Shown here: piece by piece, positions 31,786 to 39,287 of the stretch
Layout: the number at the start of each line of letters is the position of its first letter
Position numbering within the stretch: position 1 is the first letter of the stretch
DNA from: Synergistaceae bacterium
GTDB lineage: Bacteria > Synergistota > Synergistia > Synergistales > Aminobacteriaceae
Assembly: GCA_012521675.1 (NCBI GenBank)
Contig: JAAYLU010000004.1
Coordinates: 1 to 49,430 of the forward strand
DNA length: 49,430 nt
Direction of reading: 5' to 3'
Notes under the pieces: model-generated
What the model saw: the letters and a program-made list of their open reading frames with translations, nothing else
Database searches by the model: none
Told to the model about the DNA's origin: nothing
Translations under genes and position numbers: made by a program

Positions 31786-33153
31786 TCAGGCAAAAACGGA
31801 CAGATCGCCGGCCTTCTTCGTCAGCCTGCCGTCCTCCATCAGGCCCATCCTCTCAAGCCACTTTTCGAACGGGGCTATCGGGCGGACGCCCAGGAGCTGC
31901 CGCAGCGCCGCCGCCTCGTGATAGCCCGTGCACTGGTAGTTGAGCATCGGATCATCCCCGTGGGGGACTCCCATGAAGAAGTTGCAGCCCGAGGCCGTCA
32001 GCAGCACCGCCAGATTCTCTATGTCGTTCTGGTCCACCTTCATGTGATTAGTGTAGCATGCGTCGCAGCCCATCGGGATGCCTGTCAGCTTGCCCATGAA
32101 GTGGTCCTCCAGCCCCGCTCGGATGACCTGCCGGCTGTCGTAGAGGTACTCCGGTCCGATGAAGCCGACCACTGTGTTCACCATGAAGGGCTTGTATCTC
32201 CTGGCGAAACCGTAGGTTCGCGCCTCCAGGGTCACCTGGTCCGCGCCGAAGTGCGCGTCCGACGAAAGCTCCGCCCCCTGCCCCGTCTCGAAGTACATGT
32301 AGTTCGGGCCGCTCCCCGTCCCCTGCTTGTCCGCCAGGTCGTTCGCCTCCGCTATAAGGTCGGCCGAGATGGCGAAAGCCTCGTTGCACTTCTGCGTGCC
32401 GGAGATGCTCTGGAAGACACAGTCCGAGGGCGCACCCCGCCTGATCGCCTCCATCTGGGTCGTGACGTGCGCCAGGGTGCAGATCTGCGTCGGTATCTCG
32501 AACCTTTCTTTTATCTCCTGGAAGCGCAAGAGGATCCTCATGATGCTGTCCACCGTGTCGTCGACCGGGTTCAGCCCGATCACCGCGTCGCCGACCCCGT
32601 AGGAGAGCCCCTCGTACACCGCCGCCGTCACTCCCTCCACGTCGTCGGTCGGGTGGTTCGGCTGGCAGCGAGCGGCCAATGTCCCCGGAAGGCCGATCGT
32701 GGTGTTGCAGTGCGCCTGTACGCGGATCTTGCTCGCCCCGTACACGAGGTCCAGGTTGGTCATCAGCTTCGCCACGCCCGCTATTACCTCGCTGGTCAGG
32801 CCCCGGCTTATTCGCTTGATCTGCTCGCCAGAGGTCTCGTTCGACAGGATCCACTCGCGCAGCTCGGCGATCGTCCATCCGGCGGCCTCGGCGTAGATCC
32901 TCTCGTTGACGTCGTCCTGGATCACCCGGGTCACTTCGTCCTGATCGTAGGGGATCACAGGATTGTTGCGGAGATCCGCGACCGTGAGATTGGCCAGCAC
33001 GTGCTTCGCCGCTATCCTCTCCTCCATCGACTCCGCCATTATCCCGGCAAGGCGGTCGCCGGACCTCTCCTCGTTCGCCTTGGCGAGAACCTCCTTGATG
33101 TCCTTGAACTGGTACGTTCGGCCAAAGAGCCTGGTCTTGAGGTTCACCGTCAT
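31786..33153 (-). CDS. eutB: Ethanolamine ammonia-lyase large subunit EutB
   Basis: A 455-residue TIM-barrel subunit holding adenosylcobalamin and the active site. Full length. Recognisable stretches are AHCNTTIGLPGTLAARCQP, VGDAVIGLNPVDDTVDS, FQSISGTQKCNEAF and MGCDACYTNHMKVDQND. First gene of the 13-gene minus-strand EUT operon. ATG 33153 follows AAAAAAGGAGGTGAA-type sequence (GGAGGTG). No EutV/W or EutR regulator is in the window. Confidence 0.97.
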   Translation of the reverse strand: MTVNLKTRLFGRTYQFKDIKEVLAKANEERSGDRLAGIMAESMEERIAAKHVLANLTVADLRNNPVIPYDQDEVTRVIQDDVNERIYAEAAGWTIAELREWILSNETSGEQIKRISRGLTSEVIAGVAKLMTNLDLVYGASKIRVQAHCNTTIGLPGTLAARCQPNHPTDDVEGVTAAVYEGLSYGVGDAVIGLNPVDDTVDSIMRILLRFQEIKERFEIPTQICTLAHVTTQMEAIRRGAPSDCVFQSISGTQKCNEAFAISADLIAEANDLADKQGTGSGPNYMYFETGQGAELSSDAHFGADQVTLEARTYGFARRYKPFMVNTVVGFIGPEYLYDSRQVIRAGLEDHFMGKLTGIPMGCDACYTNHMKVDQNDIENLAVLLTASGCNFFMGVPHGDDPMLNYQCTGYHEAAALRQLLGVRPIAPFEKWLERMGLMEDGRLTKKAGDLSVFA

Positions 33154-33438
33154 TTCACCTCCAAAAAAGATTCAAACGCCCCCGTGCCGGGTTTCGACCG
33201 GCTTCCCGAACATCCTGCCCGTCTTGCAAAGTCTTCGTCGATACTACTTCACTCCAAGCCAGCCTAACATGACGAAAATAACTCTGTCAATCGCAATCTC
33301 TGAAACTATAGCGATGCGCTGCCGGCGAGACAGGACCGCAGTTCCGCCTCGACGTCCGAAACTGCTTGACTCCGGCTCTTCTTCAGCAAGGGAGACACTC
33401 CGCCAGATTGAAGTGCAAAATTTTTATCGATCGGAGGG
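33154..33438. other. Divergent intergenic region between eutB and the lysC leader
   Basis: No gene is visible. On the minus strand a perfect TTGACA (33290-33285) is followed 17-18 bases later by a weak TAGGCT, a candidate eut promoter. I found no cobalamin aptamer, no AGCAANGRRGC antiterminator hairpins of the EutVW type, and no convincing sigma-54 site. How the EUT operon is induced is therefore unresolved. Confidence 0.4.
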
Positions 33439-33467
33439 TTGACAATTCCGCACGATGGGGATAATAT
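33439..33467 (+). promoter_or_regulatory. Promoter of the lysC leader and operon
   Basis: TTGACA (33439-33444) is followed by overlapping -10 candidates GATAAT (33460-33465, spacer 15) and TAATAT (33462-33467, spacer 17), about 45 bases before the leader ORF. Confidence 0.65.
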
Positions 33468-33510
33468 CTCATGGAACCGAAAATCCGCATCGAAAGGGGG
33501 TTCCCGCAAA

Positions 33511-33606
33511 ATGACCAATGCGAAGCTGAAGAACTTTGCGACATCGTTCGCATTTGCGATGATGATGATGACTAGCGGTGACCCTCCTGAGGCGGTCGGC
33601 GCTTAG
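33511..33606 (+). CDS. Met-rich leader peptide of the aspartokinase-homoserine dehydrogenase operon
   Basis: A 31-residue ORF with AAAGGGGG upstream of its ATG. It encodes FATSFAFAMMMMTS: four consecutive Met codons (33559-33570) followed by Thr. It lies between a promoter and a perfect terminator in front of lysC-hom, the entry to methionine and threonine synthesis. By analogy with thr and ilv leaders it would stall ribosomes when Met-tRNA (and perhaps Thr-tRNA) is scarce, preventing termination. Met-codon attenuators are rarely described; translation is not proven. Confidence 0.75.
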   Translation: MTNAKLKNFATSFAFAMMMMTSGDPPEAVGA

Positions 33607-33630
33607 TTCAACGTGCGCGCGAGAGCTTCA

Positions 33631-33669
33631 GCCGGGGGTCTTCGTATACGAAGACCCCCGGCTTTTTTT
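33631..33669 (+). terminator. Attenuator terminator upstream of aspartokinase
   Basis: GCCGGGGGTCTTCGTA (33631-33646) and TACGAAGACCCCCGGC (33647-33662) form a perfect 32-base palindrome, effectively a very strong hairpin with a tiny loop, followed by TTTTTTT. Confidence 0.88.
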
Positions 33670-33692
33670 ATACTTTCGAGGAGGCGGTCGGT

Positions 33693-34898
33693 GTGTGGAA
33701 AGAAGGGGAAGGCCTGGTGCTGAAGTTCGGAGGCACATCAGTGTCGAATCCGGAGATGATTCAAGCGGCGGCTCGAAGGACGGCGTCGTTCGCCCGCTCC
33801 GGGCGCAAGACCGCTGTCGTGGTCTCCGCGATGGGCGGTTCGACCGACGAGCTTATAGAACTGGCCAGGGCGACCGCGCCCCTTAAGACCGACCGCAGGG
33901 AGCTTGACAGGCTTCTGGCCACGGGCGAGCAACAGTCGTCCGCTCTTCTGGCCATGGCTCTCTCGGCCGAGGGGTGCCCGGCCCGATCATTCAGCGGCGA
34001 CGAGGCCGGATTCATAGCCGAGGGCCCGTGGGGGCAGGGCAGGATTCTGTCTGTGAACCCGGAGAGGGTAGCGGCAGCGACGGCCTTCGGCAACGTGGCC
34101 GTGATCTCGGGTTTCCAGGCTTCCACCAGGGAAGGGGAGACGATTACCCTGGGACGCGGCGGGTCCGACCTGTCGGCGATCGCGCTGGCGGGCGCCCTTG
34201 GAGCGTCCGAGTGCAGGATATACACCGACGTGGACGGCATCTACTCCGCGGACCCTCGCGTGGTGCCGGGGGCGGTCAAGCTCGACCGGATATGCTGGGA
34301 CGAGTGCCTGGAGATGTCCTTCTGCGGCGCTTCGGTGCTGCAGGCTCGGGGAATAGAGATGGCGGGCAGGTTGAAGATGCCCGTGTGCGTAGAATCAAGT
34401 TCGGAGGAAAGGGAGGGGACGTGGATCGTGGAGAGAAACATCGACGAAGCGGTTTTCATACGCTCGGTGGCGTCGGACGACAATCTGGCGGTGCTCACCG
34501 TCGGCGGGGGGAGGGAGGCCGAGCGCATGCTCATGGACGCCCTCTCCAAGGAGGGGATACGCACCACCGCGATAACCGCGGGAGGAAGCGCATCCTTCCA
34601 CATAGACGGAGCGCGTCTGCACGACGCGATGGAGATCTGCACCCGTCTCGGTGGATGCGACGTGTCCGTCAACGATGCCCTGGCGCGCGTATCGGTCATA
34701 GGACCGGGCGCAGGGAACCATCCCAAGGTGTCCGGCGCCATGCTCGGGATCCTCTCGGGGCTGGGGGCGACCGTTCACATGCTGACCTCCTCCGCTCTGT
34801 CGGTCACCTGCGTGGTGGACAGGGAGCGCTCGGCCGATGCCGTCCGCGCCCTTCACGAGGAGTTCATAGAGAAGAAAGGGGTATTTCAATGCGCTTAG
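33693..34898 (+). CDS. lysC: Aspartokinase
   Basis: A 401-residue aspartate kinase that starts the Lys/Thr/Met pathway. The N-terminal KFGGTSVSNPEM motif and TLGRGGSDLSAIALA (nucleotide/substrate sites) are present, followed by two ACT domains (about 265-401, for instance NLAVLTVGGGR and ARVSVIGPGAGNHP) for feedback. The GTG start follows GAGGAGG. Its end overlaps the start of hom by 10 bases. The symbol is a family label; the feedback ligand is unknown. Confidence 0.92.
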   Translation: MWKEGEGLVLKFGGTSVSNPEMIQAAARRTASFARSGRKTAVVVSAMGGSTDELIELARATAPLKTDRRELDRLLATGEQQSSALLAMALSAEGCPARSFSGDEAGFIAEGPWGQGRILSVNPERVAAATAFGNVAVISGFQASTREGETITLGRGGSDLSAIALAGALGASECRIYTDVDGIYSADPRVVPGAVKLDRICWDECLEMSFCGASVLQARGIEMAGRLKMPVCVESSSEEREGTWIVERNIDEAVFIRSVASDDNLAVLTVGGGREAERMLMDALSKEGIRTTAITAGGSASFHIDGARLHDAMEICTRLGGCDVSVNDALARVSVIGPGAGNHPKVSGAMLGILSGLGATVHMLTSSALSVTCVVDRERSADAVRALHEEFIEKKGVFQCA

Positions 34899-35947
34899 AT
34901 TCCACACTTGGCCTTTGCTTCATAGGCTTCGGCAACGTCGGACAGGGGCTCGCACACATCCTTCTCAGGAAGGAGAGAGAGCTCGAGGAGAGGTGGGGGC
35001 TGGCCTGCCGCACCGTGGCGGTCGTCACCCGCACAAGGGGAGCGGCCGTGTCGCGCGACGGGCTGAACCTGGAAGAGCTGCTCGCAAAGGCCGAACGAGG
35101 GGAGTCCATAGGCGTGGAAAAGATAACCCCGATAGAGGCGGCCCTTCTTCCTCAGACCGACATAGTGCTGGACGTCACCCCGACCGACCTCGAGACGGGC
35201 GAGCCCGGACTCTCCGTCACCCGCGCGGCCCTCGGCTCGGGCCGCTCAGTGGTCACGTCGAACAAGGGACCGGTCTCCCTTGCCCTTGCTGAACTGCAGG
35301 CGCTGGCCCGCGAACGCGGCGCTCACTTCCGCTTCGAGGGCTCCGTGATGAGCGGCACCCCATCGCTCAACCTCGCGCTCGAGTCGCTGGCCGGATGCGA
35401 CGTCAGCCAGGTACAGGGCATAGTCAACGGCACGACGAACTACATCCTAACCCGCATGGAGGAGGGATGCGAGTACGAGGACGCACTACAGGAGGCGCAG
35501 GAGAAGGGATACGCCGAGGCCGACCCGTCGGGCGACGTCGACGGATGGGACGCAGCCGTGAAGGCGCAGATCCTCGCCTCGGCCGTGTTGGGCGCACCAA
35601 TCTCGCTGAGCGCGGTGGATCGCACGGGAATATCAGCCATAACCCGCGCAGACGTGGAGGCCGCCGCCGCCCGAGGAAACAGGATAAAGCTGCTGGCCAA
35701 GGTATCCCGCACAGCGGGGGGAGTATCCGCCTCCGTCGCCCCCGGCGAAGTGCCCCTGTCACACCCGCTTGCAGGCGTGGGCGGAGCGACCAACGCCCTC
35801 ACCTTCACCACGGACAACCTGCACGACGTAACCATCATAGGTCCCGGCGCGGGAAGAGAGGAGACCGGACAGGCTCTGCTCACCGACCTCATAGCCATTG
35901 CAACAGCCGAGCGAACCACCGGCCGCTTCGCCGTCCAAGCCGGCTGA
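34889..35947 (+). CDS. hom: Homoserine dehydrogenase
   Basis: A 352-residue NAD(P)-dependent enzyme reducing aspartate semialdehyde to homoserine. The Rossmann GFGNVGQGLA lies near the N-terminus, and the family signature VNGTTNYILTRM near residue 180, with EADPSGDVDGWDAAVKAQI following. It lacks the C-terminal ACT domain found in longer forms. The ATG overlaps the aspartokinase stop, so the pair is translationally coupled and shares the Met-codon leader. Confidence 0.93.
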   Translation: MRLDSTLGLCFIGFGNVGQGLAHILLRKERELEERWGLACRTVAVVTRTRGAAVSRDGLNLEELLAKAERGESIGVEKITPIEAALLPQTDIVLDVTPTDLETGEPGLSVTRAALGSGRSVVTSNKGPVSLALAELQALARERGAHFRFEGSVMSGTPSLNLALESLAGCDVSQVQGIVNGTTNYILTRMEEGCEYEDALQEAQEKGYAEADPSGDVDGWDAAVKAQILASAVLGAPISLSAVDRTGISAITRADVEAAAARGNRIKLLAKVSRTAGGVSASVAPGEVPLSHPLAGVGGATNALTFTTDNLHDVTIIGPGAGREETGQALLTDLIAIATAERTTGRFAVQAG

Positions 35948-35973
35948 GCAGAAAAAAAAGACCGACAGGGGGG

Positions 35974-36192
35974 CCGCAGTGCCGAGATCCCTCGGCGATG
36001 AACCCGCCTCGGGATGACAGGCACATGTCGTCCCGAACGAGCGCAGCGAGGAGGGGCTTCGGTTTTGTCATCCCAACCGCAGCCCCTCTTGTCGTCCCGA
36101 GTGTTTTTTCTTTGTCATCCCGACGACCGGGCCCCTGCTGTCAACCCGATCGTTTCATTCTGTCATCCCGAGCGAAACGAGGGATCTCGCCT
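35974..36192. repeat. Cluster of dispersed GTCATCCCGA...GAGGGATCTCG elements
   Basis: At least five incomplete copies of the dispersed element occur here in both orientations, including CGAGATCCCTCGGCGATGA, CGTCCCGAACGAGCGCAGCG, GTCATCCCGACGACC and GTCATCCCGAGCGAAACGAG. The 35948-36482 stretch has no gene. It separates the GC-rich lysC-hom operon from the AT-richer HD/YwgA pair. Confidence 0.75.
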
Positions 36193-36482
36193 CTCTACTC
36201 CCCAAAACCAGGCCCCAAGGAAGAAGAGAGCCGTTCTTTCTCCACCTCTCGTCCTCGTCCCGTAGCATGATGCCTCAAGGCGGTATACGATCCGCTACTG
36301 CCGTGCAGTCCGCCCTTCCATAGACCGAAATACACCGATGATGGTAGAATAACCTCACGACTCGCCTGCATTACCTCCCTGGCCGTTGCCGGTATGTGCA
36401 TAACAGGGGGTTTTGCTTGGCGGAAGAACATAGACGCCTTGATATGTTCAAGGGCTGCACCCCGGTCACGGAGGATATATCC

Positions 36483-37979
36483 ATGGCAAATGAAACAAGT
36501 CGCATTCGGGATCCTCTTCACAATGTCATTAAGTTCAAGGATACTGGTATCGAGGCGGTTTTATGGAAGGTAGTCTCAACAGAACCCTTTCAGCGCCTCC
36601 GCCGGATTAAACAGCTTGGGTTTTCCGATCTTGTCTATCCTGGGGCCACTCATACCCGTTTTATGCATAGTCTTGGTGCATACCACATAGCAAAACGTCT
36701 ATTGAACCAAATTGAAAATAAAATGCCTTGCAATGAATTTGACATTTATAAGAGGGACACGGCCTTGGCCGCAGCTCTTTTACACGATATAGGGCATGGC
36801 CCTTTCAGTCATGCATTCGAGAATGCGGCGAAGAAGGCTGAAATGCATGAAATAACGGATCACGAAAAAATATCTGCTGAAATAATAATGAACACGAAAA
36901 TATCGGGCATATTAAACGGCTATAGTCAGGACTCCGGTTTTGCCGAAAAGGTCGCCGACCTTTTAAAATCAGAGAGTGGCGATATTTACAGCGCGGTGGT
37001 CTCAAGCCAGTTTGATGCTGATCGCTTGGATTACATGCAGAGAGACAGGCTTTTTACCGGGACTCAGTTAGGCATGGTCGATTTTGAGTGGCTTTTTTCG
37101 AATTTTGAAATCGGAGAAGAGACGCCGGCAGTTGAAGATCAGGACATCCCCGGGGTCACCGCGATGACACTCGCCATCAACGAAAAAGCTATACTGGCAG
37201 CTGAATCGTACGTGCTCAATTTGTTTCATCTATACCCTACTGTGTATTACCATAAAACCACCCGAGGCGCGGAAAAACTGTTCACGGAGCTAATATGCGA
37301 GCTATTTAATACGGTGAAAAATGGGGGCTCCAACATTGAAGCGAAGACAGGCCTTGAAAAGAATCACCCTGTCATTCGCTTGATTATCGATGGCAAGGAC
37401 CTCGTTGAAAGAAGCATTGCACTGGACGACACCGTGATGTGGAGCGCTTTCTCGTCGATGAGGAGCGCCAAAAACAAGTTGATGGCCGATTTTGCCGATC
37501 GCCTGCTTTCCAGAAGGCTTTTCAAATGTATAGATGTCCGAGAGTTACTGAAAGCGCGAACGGTAAACGAGAGAGATCATGATAAGGCCCGCCTGTGCGA
37601 GAAAACAAGAGAGAGCCTCTTGCGTTTAGAAGACAGCATTACAAAGACGTGTAAAAGTATTGAGGAAAAGGTAGAAGAATGGAATAAGGACAAACGCACT
37701 AGCCCTGAAATGATGATTCTATCTGACCTGGGTGATCGAGAGGCTTATGATGCCTATTCCAAAAAGGGTGTATCCGGGCGGATCCGGGTAAAAAAAGGCG
37801 AGAGTATTTACGGGCTGCATGAAGTATCCGAGGTTGTTGGAAACATCCCCGTTTACATGTTTTTCCGGTGTTATGTTTCCGATAAAAACGGAAAATCGGC
37901 AGAATTTTTACATAAACTTGTCGATTCTTTTGGAGACAAGCTTGCAAGGGAGGTCGAGCAAGATGAAGTGGGAGGATAG
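36483..37979 (+). CDS. HD-domain dNTPase-like protein (YwfO/SAMHD1 type)
   Basis: A 498-residue HD hydrolase. Key parts: IRDPLHNVIKF and LRRIKQLGFSDLVYPGATH then RFMHSLG (first His), the HD doublet in ALLHDIGHGPFSHAFE, and SSQFDADRLDYMQRD (last Asp). This order matches deoxynucleotide triphosphohydrolases of the SAMHD1/YwfO group. Base composition is visibly lower in GC than the rest of the window, so recent transfer is likely. ATG 36483 is about 10 bases after GGAGG; upstream in-frame Met codons lack a site. It overlaps the next gene by 17 bases. Confidence 0.85.
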   Translation: MANETSRIRDPLHNVIKFKDTGIEAVLWKVVSTEPFQRLRRIKQLGFSDLVYPGATHTRFMHSLGAYHIAKRLLNQIENKMPCNEFDIYKRDTALAAALLHDIGHGPFSHAFENAAKKAEMHEITDHEKISAEIIMNTKISGILNGYSQDSGFAEKVADLLKSESGDIYSAVVSSQFDADRLDYMQRDRLFTGTQLGMVDFEWLFSNFEIGEETPAVEDQDIPGVTAMTLAINEKAILAAESYVLNLFHLYPTVYYHKTTRGAEKLFTELICELFNTVKNGGSNIEAKTGLEKNHPVIRLIIDGKDLVERSIALDDTVMWSAFSSMRSAKNKLMADFADRLLSRRLFKCIDVRELLKARTVNERDHDKARLCEKTRESLLRLEDSITKTCKSIEEKVEEWNKDKRTSPEMMILSDLGDREAYDAYSKKGVSGRIRVKKGESIYGLHEVSEVVGNIPVYMFFRCYVSDKNGKSAEFLHKLVDSFGDKLAREVEQDEVGG

Positions 37980-38523
37980 AGCGACCGTAGTTGCCGATGT
38001 CATTCAAGCCGCTGGAGGGAGAATAATAGGTCGGACCAAGCTCCAGAAAATTATATACCTAATGACAGCCGCTGGTTGGCAAAGCGATTTTTCGTTTCGT
38101 TACCACCATTTTGGGCCGTACAGCGAATCTTTGGCCGAAGCAGTCGACGACGCAAGAATACTGGGGATGGTACGCGAGGACGTAAAGTTTACCAATGCAA
38201 AGAACCCTTACTCGGTTTTCACCCTGACGGATGGGCAAGAGGCAATGCAAGGTTTCAATGAGAAAATCGGGTGTCTCCTGAAAAAGGCTTCCGATGCCAA
38301 CGCCGTCGAATTGGAGCTGGCGGCAACCGCCTTGTTTCTTTTTAAGGATGAGGAATACGTGAATCCCTGGGAAGAGACACAGCGAAGAAAGCCTCAAAAG
38401 TCAACGGGGGAATATATTAGCAAAGCAAAAGTATTATACGAGGAACTACGCGGTTGCGCTCCGGAAACACTCCCGCAGCTGCTGGATCAAAGCAATAAAC
38501 AGTCCTGTCAGCACTTGGACTAA
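37963..38523 (+). CDS. YwgA / Panacea-type protein paired with the HD hydrolase
   Basis: A 186-residue protein whose N-terminal half (IIGRTKLQKIIYLMTAAGW, FRYHHFGPYSESLAEAVDD) matches the YwgA/SocA-like (Panacea, DUF4065-related) pattern. Panacea domains often act as antitoxins. In Bacillus subtilis ywgA likewise neighbours the HD-domain gene ywfO, so the pair is a conserved module. ATG 37963 follows AAGGGAGG and overlaps the HD gene end. Low GC like its partner. Function of the pair (dNTP control, defence or toxin-antitoxin) is inference. Confidence 0.75.
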   Translation: MKWEDRATVVADVIQAAGGRIIGRTKLQKIIYLMTAAGWQSDFSFRYHHFGPYSESLAEAVDDARILGMVREDVKFTNAKNPYSVFTLTDGQEAMQGFNEKIGCLLKKASDANAVELELAATALFLFKDEEYVNPWEETQRRKPQKSTGEYISKAKVLYEELRGCAPETLPQLLDQSNKQSCQHLD

Positions 38524-38608
38524 GGACCGTTTTTGACCCCTGGGACCCGTTTTTAGTTTGCTTATCCTGAGAAACAACGCGTTTATGACATAGAGGTTTT
38601 TCATGTTG

Positions 38609-38649
38609 CAAAAAACAAAAACAGGCTCCCCGCGAAACTTGGGGAGCCT
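38609..38649 (-). terminator. Terminator of the tRNA operon
   Basis: On the minus strand AGGCTCCCC pairs with GGGGAGCCT around AAGTTTCGC and is followed by GTTTTTGTTTTTT. It lies just downstream of tRNA-Thr. Confidence 0.8.
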
Positions 38650-38658
38650 TGGTATTGC

Positions 38659-38734
38659 TGGAGCCGGTGTGCGGACTCGAACCGCAGACCTGCGCATTAC
38701 GAGTGCGCTGCTCTGCCAACTGAGCTACACCGGC
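38659..38734 (-). tRNA. tRNA-Thr (CGT)
   Basis: On the minus strand this folds as a full cloverleaf: acceptor GCCGGTG with CACCGGC, D-arm AGCTCAGTTGGCAGAGC, anticodon loop CTCGTAA (anticodon CGT at 38701-38699), T-arm TGCGGTTCGAGTCCGCA, discriminator T and encoded CCA. Last gene of a three-tRNA operon. Confidence 0.93.
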
Positions 38735-38742
38735 TGAGAATT

Positions 38743-38818
38743 TGGCGGTCCCAACGGGATTCGAACCCGTGTCGCAGCCTTGAAAGGGCTGTGTCCTAGG
38801 CCACTGGACGATGGGACC
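38743..38818 (-). tRNA. tRNA-Glu (TTC)
   Basis: On the minus strand acceptor GGTCCCA pairs with TGGGACC. The anticodon loop is CTTTCAA (anticodon TTC at 38784-38782) and the T-arm is ACGGGTTCGAATCCCGT. The discriminator is G followed by encoded CCA. Middle gene of the tRNA operon. Confidence 0.93.
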
Positions 38819-38831
38819 GCTAGACTTGAAG

Positions 38832-38906
38832 TGGTGAGCCGTGTGGGGGTCGAACCCACGACACCCGGATTAAAAGTCCGGTGCTCTGCCTCTGAGCTAA
38901 CGGCTC
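38832..38906 (-). tRNA. tRNA-Lys (TTT)
   Basis: On the minus strand acceptor GAGCCGT pairs with ACGGCTC. D-arm AGCTCAGAGGCAGAGC, anticodon loop CTTTTAA (TTT), T-arm GTGGGTTCGACCCCCAC, encoded CCA. First gene of the operon. Its anticodon arm is duplicated at 39008-39031. Confidence 0.93.
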
Positions 38907-38932
38907 GTTACTTTCTTCGTGCGCAAGTGCTT

Positions 38933-38960
38933 ATTTTACACAAAAAACAGGCACAGTCAA
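38933..38960 (-). promoter_or_regulatory. Promoter of the tRNA operon
   Basis: On the minus strand TTGACT (38960-38955) and TAAAAT (38938-38933) are 16 bases apart, about 27 bases before tRNA-Lys. Confidence 0.65.
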
Positions 38961-39007
38961 GCCTTGCGACCGTTGACATTATTATATTATATATAGTTTT
39001 TGCAGTT

Positions 39008-39031
39008 CCCGGATTATAAGTCCGGTGATCT
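39008..39031. repeat. Duplicated tRNA-Lys anticodon arm (att-like remnant)
   Basis: CCCGGATTATAAGTCCGGTG and the next four bases match 22 of 24 positions of the tRNA-Lys anticodon arm at 38864-38887, with no D-arm or T-arm around it. Such fragments can be left by integrases that recombine at anticodon loops. No integrase gene is in the window. Confidence 0.6.
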
Positions 39032-39042
39032 TGAAGCGGCTT

Positions 39043-39084
39043 TTTGAGATCCCTCGTCGCAAGCTCCTCGGGATGACATAAGCA
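39043..39084. repeat. Copy of the dispersed element downstream of argH
   Basis: GAGATCCCTCGTCGCAAGCT followed by CCTCGGGATGACA is another copy of the dispersed element. The rest of 39085-39287 holds no convincing gene, only an imperfect direct repeat (CGCTTGGGCGGCA at about 39186 and 39249). Confidence 0.65.
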
Positions 39085-39287
39085 GGCGACAGGCGAAGCG
39101 AAGCAAGCCTAGTCGATCGCTTATGCGGAGCGCCACTGTCCGCGAAGCAGACGAGCGAACGGACGATTTTTCCGTTCGTGTCGGTCGCTTGGGCGGCATG
39201 TTTCTGGCCGCCTTCCCAGTCCTCGGGACGGCGAGGGGCGAGCCGACCGCTTGGGCGGCACTTACCTGGCCGCTTTACCATCGTCGC

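Noticed and set aside
31747-33267. Very long open frame antisense to eutB
   Set aside because: GC-rich codon bias gives long antisense frames throughout; eutB on the other strand is a clear full-length family member.
33154-33438. EutVW-type antiterminator hairpins or sigma-54 promoter for the EUT operon
   Set aside because: No paired AGCAANGRRGC hairpins and no TGGCAC-N5-TTGCA-like element were found on the relevant strand.
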